Positions 60,871-64,000 of a stretch of DNA of 64,000 nt are shown here, in pieces (position 1 is the first letter of the stretch; each line of letters starts with the position of its first letter). Both the position numbers and the translations under genes were made by a program. This DNA comes from Acidimicrobiia bacterium (GTDB lineage: Bacteria; Actinomycetota; Acidimicrobiia; Acidimicrobiales; AC-14). The notes below the pieces were generated by a model, which was not told where the DNA came from, ran no database searches, and worked only from the letters and a program-made list of their open reading frames with translations. The stretch lies in contig JAHFUR010000013.1 in the NCBI GenBank assembly GCA_023264995.1, positions 39,599-103,598 on the forward strand, given 5' to 3'.

Positions 60871-61359
60871 ATGAGGGCTCAACGGGGGATCGGCGGGGTT
60901 GCGGCTGCGGTGCTCGTGCTTGCCGCGTCGCTCATTGGGAGCGGTCCGGCGTGGTCAGCCAGCGCAGAGGTGCCGTTCAAAGCCACCGCCCAGGGACAGA
61001 TCGCCTTCACTGGCGAGACCACGCTCGCGTGGTCAGGCGCCGGCCGCGCTCTGCAAATGGGCGAGGTGACGGGTGCCGGGAACATCACACTTACCGGTGG
61101 GGACGACAGCTGCCCCGGCGGGTTGGCCAACACCCATGTCGCCACGGTGACCGCGGCGAACGGGGCAACCCTGACGTTCACCCAGACCGATGTGTCCTGC
61201 CCGGTCAGCCCCTCCGTGTTCCATGGCACCGGCCACTGGACTGTGACGAGTGGCACCGGCCGGTTCGCCGGCGTGACCGGTCACGGCTCGGTTGTCGGTG
61301 ACGCCAACCTGGCGACGGGGGCCTTCACCATCAGCTGGACCGGCGAGCTGGTGCTCTAG
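60871..61359 (+). CDS. Small secreted beta-rich protein
   Basis: 162 residues. Signal peptide (GGVAAAVLVLAASLIGSGPAW), then a beta-rich domain with VPFKATAQGQIAFTGETTLA, VTGAGNITLTGGDDSC, GTGRFAGVTGHGSVVGDANL. Two cysteines. Looks like an allene-oxide-cyclase or dirigent-like barrel, assignment not firm. Strong ribosome site AAGGAGGT 7 bases before the ATG. Probably extracellular, function unknown. Confidence 0.75.
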   Translation: MRAQRGIGGVAAAVLVLAASLIGSGPAWSASAEVPFKATAQGQIAFTGETTLAWSGAGRALQMGEVTGAGNITLTGGDDSCPGGLANTHVATVTAANGATLTFTQTDVSCPVSPSVFHGTGHWTVTSGTGRFAGVTGHGSVVGDANLATGAFTISWTGELVL

Positions 61360-61534
61360 CCGTACCGCTGTGCCAGATGCCGGACAGCTTGGTCGGCCGC
61401 TGGCGGCGACGACCTGGGCCACTGGTAATTTCTTCGGCCTGCCCCAACCGACGCCGTAACGTTGCCGGGTAGCGTCGACCGGTTGCGGCAAGAGCCGCCA
61501 CGGCACACGACCACGGCGAAGGGGCGCCGGCCCG

Positions 61535-62032
61535 TATTTCATTGCCGGGCAGGACCTCATGGTGAAGACCGGCGACACGACCATCAAGAGCATCACCGAC
61601 CTGAACGGGAAGAAGGTCTGCCTCACTCGCACCAACCCGTTCACGGAGCCCAACGTCAAGGCGAAGGCGCCGCAGGCTGAGCTCATCGTGATGACCGCCA
61701 GCGCGCAATGCACCGATGCCCTGGCCGACGGTCGGGTGGATGCCGTGGCCTCCGCCAATGCGATCCTCCTTGCCCAAGTCGACAAGGGTGCCGGCGCGTT
61801 CCGGCTCGTCGGCATCCCGACCACCGAGGAGCCCTACGGCATCGGCGTCAAGCGTGGCGACCAGGCCTTTCGCACCTTCATCAACGACCTGCTCGAAAAG
61901 TCCTACTCGAACGGGCAATGGGCGGCCGCATACGCCGCCAATCTCGGTAGGTTCGGGTTGAAGACGCCCACTCCACCCGCCGTCGACCGTTACGTCACTG
62001 CGACCCTGGTGACGTCCACCACGCGCCCATAG
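61535..62032 (+). pseudogene. C-terminal remnant of a glutamate-type ABC substrate-binding protein
   Basis: From YFIAGQDLMV onward the reading matches the second half of SBP_bac_3 proteins such as GluB: GDTTIKSITDLNGKKVCLTR, GRVDAVASANAILLAQVDKG, EEPYGIGVKRGDQAFRTFIN. The first half, signal peptide and ligand-binding N-terminal lobe are absent; the upstream 175 bases show no start, ribosome site or homology. An ATG at 61559 could start a 157-residue product, but it could not bind ligand. No permease or ATPase genes are near. Confidence 0.75.
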
Positions 62033-62123
62033 GCCACGAGGTCGCGCGCCGAGACGACGGCGCACTCACTGGCCTCGCAGGTGCCTCGCCGGTGGTCGCG
62101 CTCGAGTGCGTACGCTGCGCGGA

Positions 62124-63434
62124 ATGGACGCTCAGGCGGACGAGCTCAGGGCCAGCGGGGTGCGAGCGGTCGCGCTGACATGGGTCGACAACGCCGGGAT
62201 CACGCGGGTCAAGGCGGTGCCGGTCGAACGGCTTGAGGCGGCGACGGCGAGGGGCGTGGGCATGTCGCCGGTGTTCGACGTGTACGGCAGCGACGACTCG
62301 ATGACGATGAGCGACCACACCGGCGGGCCCGTCGGTGACCTCCGGCTGTTCCCCGACCTCGAACGGATCGCCGTGCTCCAGCCGGTACCCCGCTGGGCGT
62401 GGGCGCCGGCCGACCGCCGGACGCAGGAGGGTGAGCCGTACGCCGGTTGCCAGCGCACGTTCGCCCGCAACATGACGGCCCGAGCCGCCGGCGCCGGTCT
62501 GTCGCTCCAGATGGCGTTCGAGGTGGAGTGGTTCGTCGGCCTCGACGAGGGCGACGCGACAACACCGGCGTGCCGGGGACCGGCCTACGGGATGACCAGG
62601 GTGGTCGAGTTGGCGGACTACCTGGCCGACCTGCTCGATGCCCTGACCGCCGAGGGCGTTCCGGTCGACCAGCTGCATCCCGAGTACGCACCGGGACAGA
62701 TGGAGCTTTCGGTCGCGGCCACGGGCCCGGTGGAGGCGGCCGACCGGCTCGTGCTGGTCAAGCAGACGATCCGCGCCGTGTCCCAGGCCTATGGCCTGCG
62801 GCCGTCGTTCGCGCCTGTCGTCGTCGCCGGGGGTGTCGGCAACGGCGGGCATCTCCATCTGTCGGTGTGGTCAGAGGGGACGAACCTGCTGGCCGGCGGC
62901 GACGGGCGGCATGGGCTCACTACCCAGGGCGAGTCGGCGCTGGCCGGCCTCTTGGAGCACCTGCCCGCCCTGTGTGCGGTCGGTGCGCCCGGGGTGGCCA
63001 GCTACCTTCGCCTGGTCCCGCAGCGTTGGGCGGGCGCCTTCAGGTGCTGGGGTCGTGAGAACCGGGAGGCCGGCCTGCGGTTGGTCACCGCCGGCTCGGC
63101 GAACGCCGAGCTGAAGTGCTTCGACCTGAGTGCCAACCCTTACCTCGTCGTCGGCGCAGCCACGGCCGTGATGTGCGCCACGTTCGACCAGGGGGCGCGG
63201 CTCCCACCCGAGGTCACCGTCGACCCGGCCTCGTTGGCGCCAGCCGACCAGCCGGCGCGACTGCCACGGTCGTTGGCCCAGGCGACCGATGCTTTGGAGC
63301 GCGACGAAGTCCTTCGGGATGCGATGGGGGAGACGCTGTTCGATGCCTTCGTGGCCGTGCGGCGGGCGGAGGTCGGGCGGCTCGGGGGCATGAGCGACGA
63401 GGACGTGGTCGCCGCCACCCGCTGGATCCATTGA
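62124..63434 (+). CDS. Glutamine synthetase-family protein (GlnA4/PuuA-like)
   Basis: 436 residues. Catalytic GS motifs: MAFEVEWFV, HPEYAPGQMELS, GNGGHLHLSVW, VPQRWAGAFRCWGRENREAG, and NAELKCFDLSANPYLVVGA. Shorter and more divergent than housekeeping GlnA; typical of gamma-glutamylpolyamine or related ligases that pair with an amidohydrolase. ATG 62124 preferred over GTG 62106: TACGCT (62111-62116) 7 bases upstream suggests leaderless transcription. The amidohydrolase gene follows with 4-bp overlap. Confidence 0.85.
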   Translation: MDAQADELRASGVRAVALTWVDNAGITRVKAVPVERLEAATARGVGMSPVFDVYGSDDSMTMSDHTGGPVGDLRLFPDLERIAVLQPVPRWAWAPADRRTQEGEPYAGCQRTFARNMTARAAGAGLSLQMAFEVEWFVGLDEGDATTPACRGPAYGMTRVVELADYLADLLDALTAEGVPVDQLHPEYAPGQMELSVAATGPVEAADRLVLVKQTIRAVSQAYGLRPSFAPVVVAGGVGNGGHLHLSVWSEGTNLLAGGDGRHGLTTQGESALAGLLEHLPALCAVGAPGVASYLRLVPQRWAGAFRCWGRENREAGLRLVTAGSANAELKCFDLSANPYLVVGAATAVMCATFDQGARLPPEVTVDPASLAPADQPARLPRSLAQATDALERDEVLRDAMGETLFDAFVAVRRAEVGRLGGMSDEDVVAATRWIH

Positions 63435-63705
63435 GCGCCGGCGAGGTCCTCGGCGATCTGCCGCTGATCGATGCGCATTGCCATGCGCTGCTGGCCCAGA
63501 CGCCGGCGGACATCGAACTTCTCCTCACCGAGGCCGACCGGCCGAACTCGGCCTGGCACAGCCCGGTGGGACTGGCCGTCCGCCGATGGTGCGCGCCGGC
63601 CCTCGGCCTACCGGCACGTACGTCCACCATCGACTACCTCCGCCGGCGGCGGGAGCTGGGTGATGACGACGTCACGTCAAGGAGGGACCATCCGGTGCTG
63701 CTGCG

Positions 63706-63762
63706 GTTCCTCCTGCGGGACCCCGGTCGTCGTTCCTCCTGCGGGACCCCGGTCGTCGTTCC
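63706..63762 (+). repeat. 26-bp tandem repeat, 2.2 copies
   Basis: The unit, beginning GTTCCTCCTGCGGGACCCCG and ending GTCGTC, occurs at 63706-63731 and 63732-63757 exactly, followed by a partial third GTTCC. 26 is not a multiple of 3, so a change in copy number would shift the frame. It lies just after the point where amidohydrolase similarity ends. Confidence 0.95.
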
Positions 63763-63829
63763 GCCGTATCACGCGGACGCGCTGGCGCGTGACCGCCGGG
63801 CGTTCATGCTCCCTTCTGCTCGGAAACTG

Positions 63830-63840
63830 ACCCCCCCCCC
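63830..63840 (+). repeat. Homopolymer run of 11 C
   Basis: Eleven consecutive C in the degenerate region after the amidohydrolase. Prone to slippage or to sequencing error. No gene could be supported from here to the window end. Confidence 0.9.
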
Positions 63841-64000
63841 GGCAGGCAGCCCAGCCCGTCACTGGGGTTGCAACCACAATTGGTCCCGAGACTCGCCGCT
63901 GCAACCTAACGGGGTCCGCGCAGGTCCGAACGAGGAAGCCTCAAGACCGCGTCGCCGGGTGCCGACCATTCCTCCGTGGGCGGCCACTTGCGAGTCACTT

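Larger units (their letters stand above)
63431..64000 (+). pseudogene. Amidohydrolase gene broken after about 80 codons
   Basis: TTG start overlaps the GS-like stop (TTGA). Residues 1-82 match the start of the GS-associated amidohydrolases: LPLIDAHCHALL (metal-binding HCH), then SPVGLAVRRWCAPALGLPAR and YLRRRRELGDDDV. After about 63677 similarity ends; the rest is repeat-derived and low-quality reading through the 26-bp repeat and the C-run, though open to the window edge. The family is about 370 residues, so most of the barrel is missing here. Confidence 0.7.

Noticed and set aside
1..64000. CRISPR arrays, rRNA or tRNA genes
   Set aside because: No regularly spaced repeats and no recognisable RNA gene sequence were noticed by eye on either strand; a covariance-model search would be needed to exclude small RNAs.

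Overview
The window is GC-rich, densely packed bacterial chromosome with overlapping start and stop codons (ATGA, GTGA) in many gene pairs. The gene set points to an actinobacterium: a LigC-type ATP-dependent DNA ligase, a CysA2-type rhodanese with motif CRIGERS, an NnaR-like HemD/winged-helix regulator, a fused double ABC exporter, a DUF222/13E12 HNH gene behind an actinobacterial-type SOS box, and a menaquinone pathway. The many secreted proteins with Thr/Pro/Val linkers and the LDTR...VVIDVVGWF surface domain would fit the Acidimicrobiia, but that placement is inference. No rRNA, tRNA, CRISPR array, intact transposase or phage module was seen.

Layout. 1-7.4 kb, mostly minus strand: trehalose synthesis from glucan (treY, treZ), a GDP-mannose 3,5-epimerase, a GT10 fucosyltransferase-like enzyme and a Tat-exported Ig-like protein, with a small PqqD-like gene divergent. 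7.4-15.8 kb: ligC, a group 2 sigma factor, a secreted PKD-like protein, the SOS-box HNH gene, a DUF1269 protein, a large beta-propeller surface protein with a 342-bp internal duplication, and a zinc-ribbon membrane protein. 15.84-16.01 kb is a 168-bp imperfect palindrome that supplies the stop codons of both flanking genes. 16-21.2 kb: a nitrate-type ABC importer divergent from its probable regulator, then a thiosulfate sulfurtransferase. 21.3-28.4 kb: an accessory stretch with an AT-richer orphan gene, a two-component system, small membrane and secreted proteins, a hydrolase, a mycothiol-type DinB-like protein and a GNAT remnant.

28.6-47.6 kb is dominated by menaquinone synthesis in two blocks. 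Block 1 is sufE, a MerR-type regulator, menG and menF. Block 2 is menD, menH, menC, menA, menB and menE, with rsgA and a VOC protein among them. Only the DHNA-CoA thioesterase step is not recognised. A 15-bp tandem-repeat motif lies both in the merR promoter and in the menB/rsgA intergenic region, which suggests a shared control element. Between the blocks sit the 1256-residue ABC exporter, an HhH lipoprotein, a TIGR04338-like metallohydrolase, a DUF4239 protein and an O-methyltransferase.

47.6-61.4 kb: an LCP-family protein and lipoprotein, a second NarL-type two-component system, secreted proteins, TfoX-like, SirB1-like and Nfu-N-like proteins, a GAF-PAS-GGDEF-EAL protein, and a minus-strand run of a TPR protein, a DUF4239-lectin fusion, a DHA2-type MFS exporter and a YceI protein. 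61.4-64 kb holds a decaying glutamate-use region: the C-terminal remnant of a glutamate-type binding protein, an apparently intact glutamine-synthetase-family enzyme, and an amidohydrolase whose homology breaks off before a 26-bp tandem repeat and an 11-C run.
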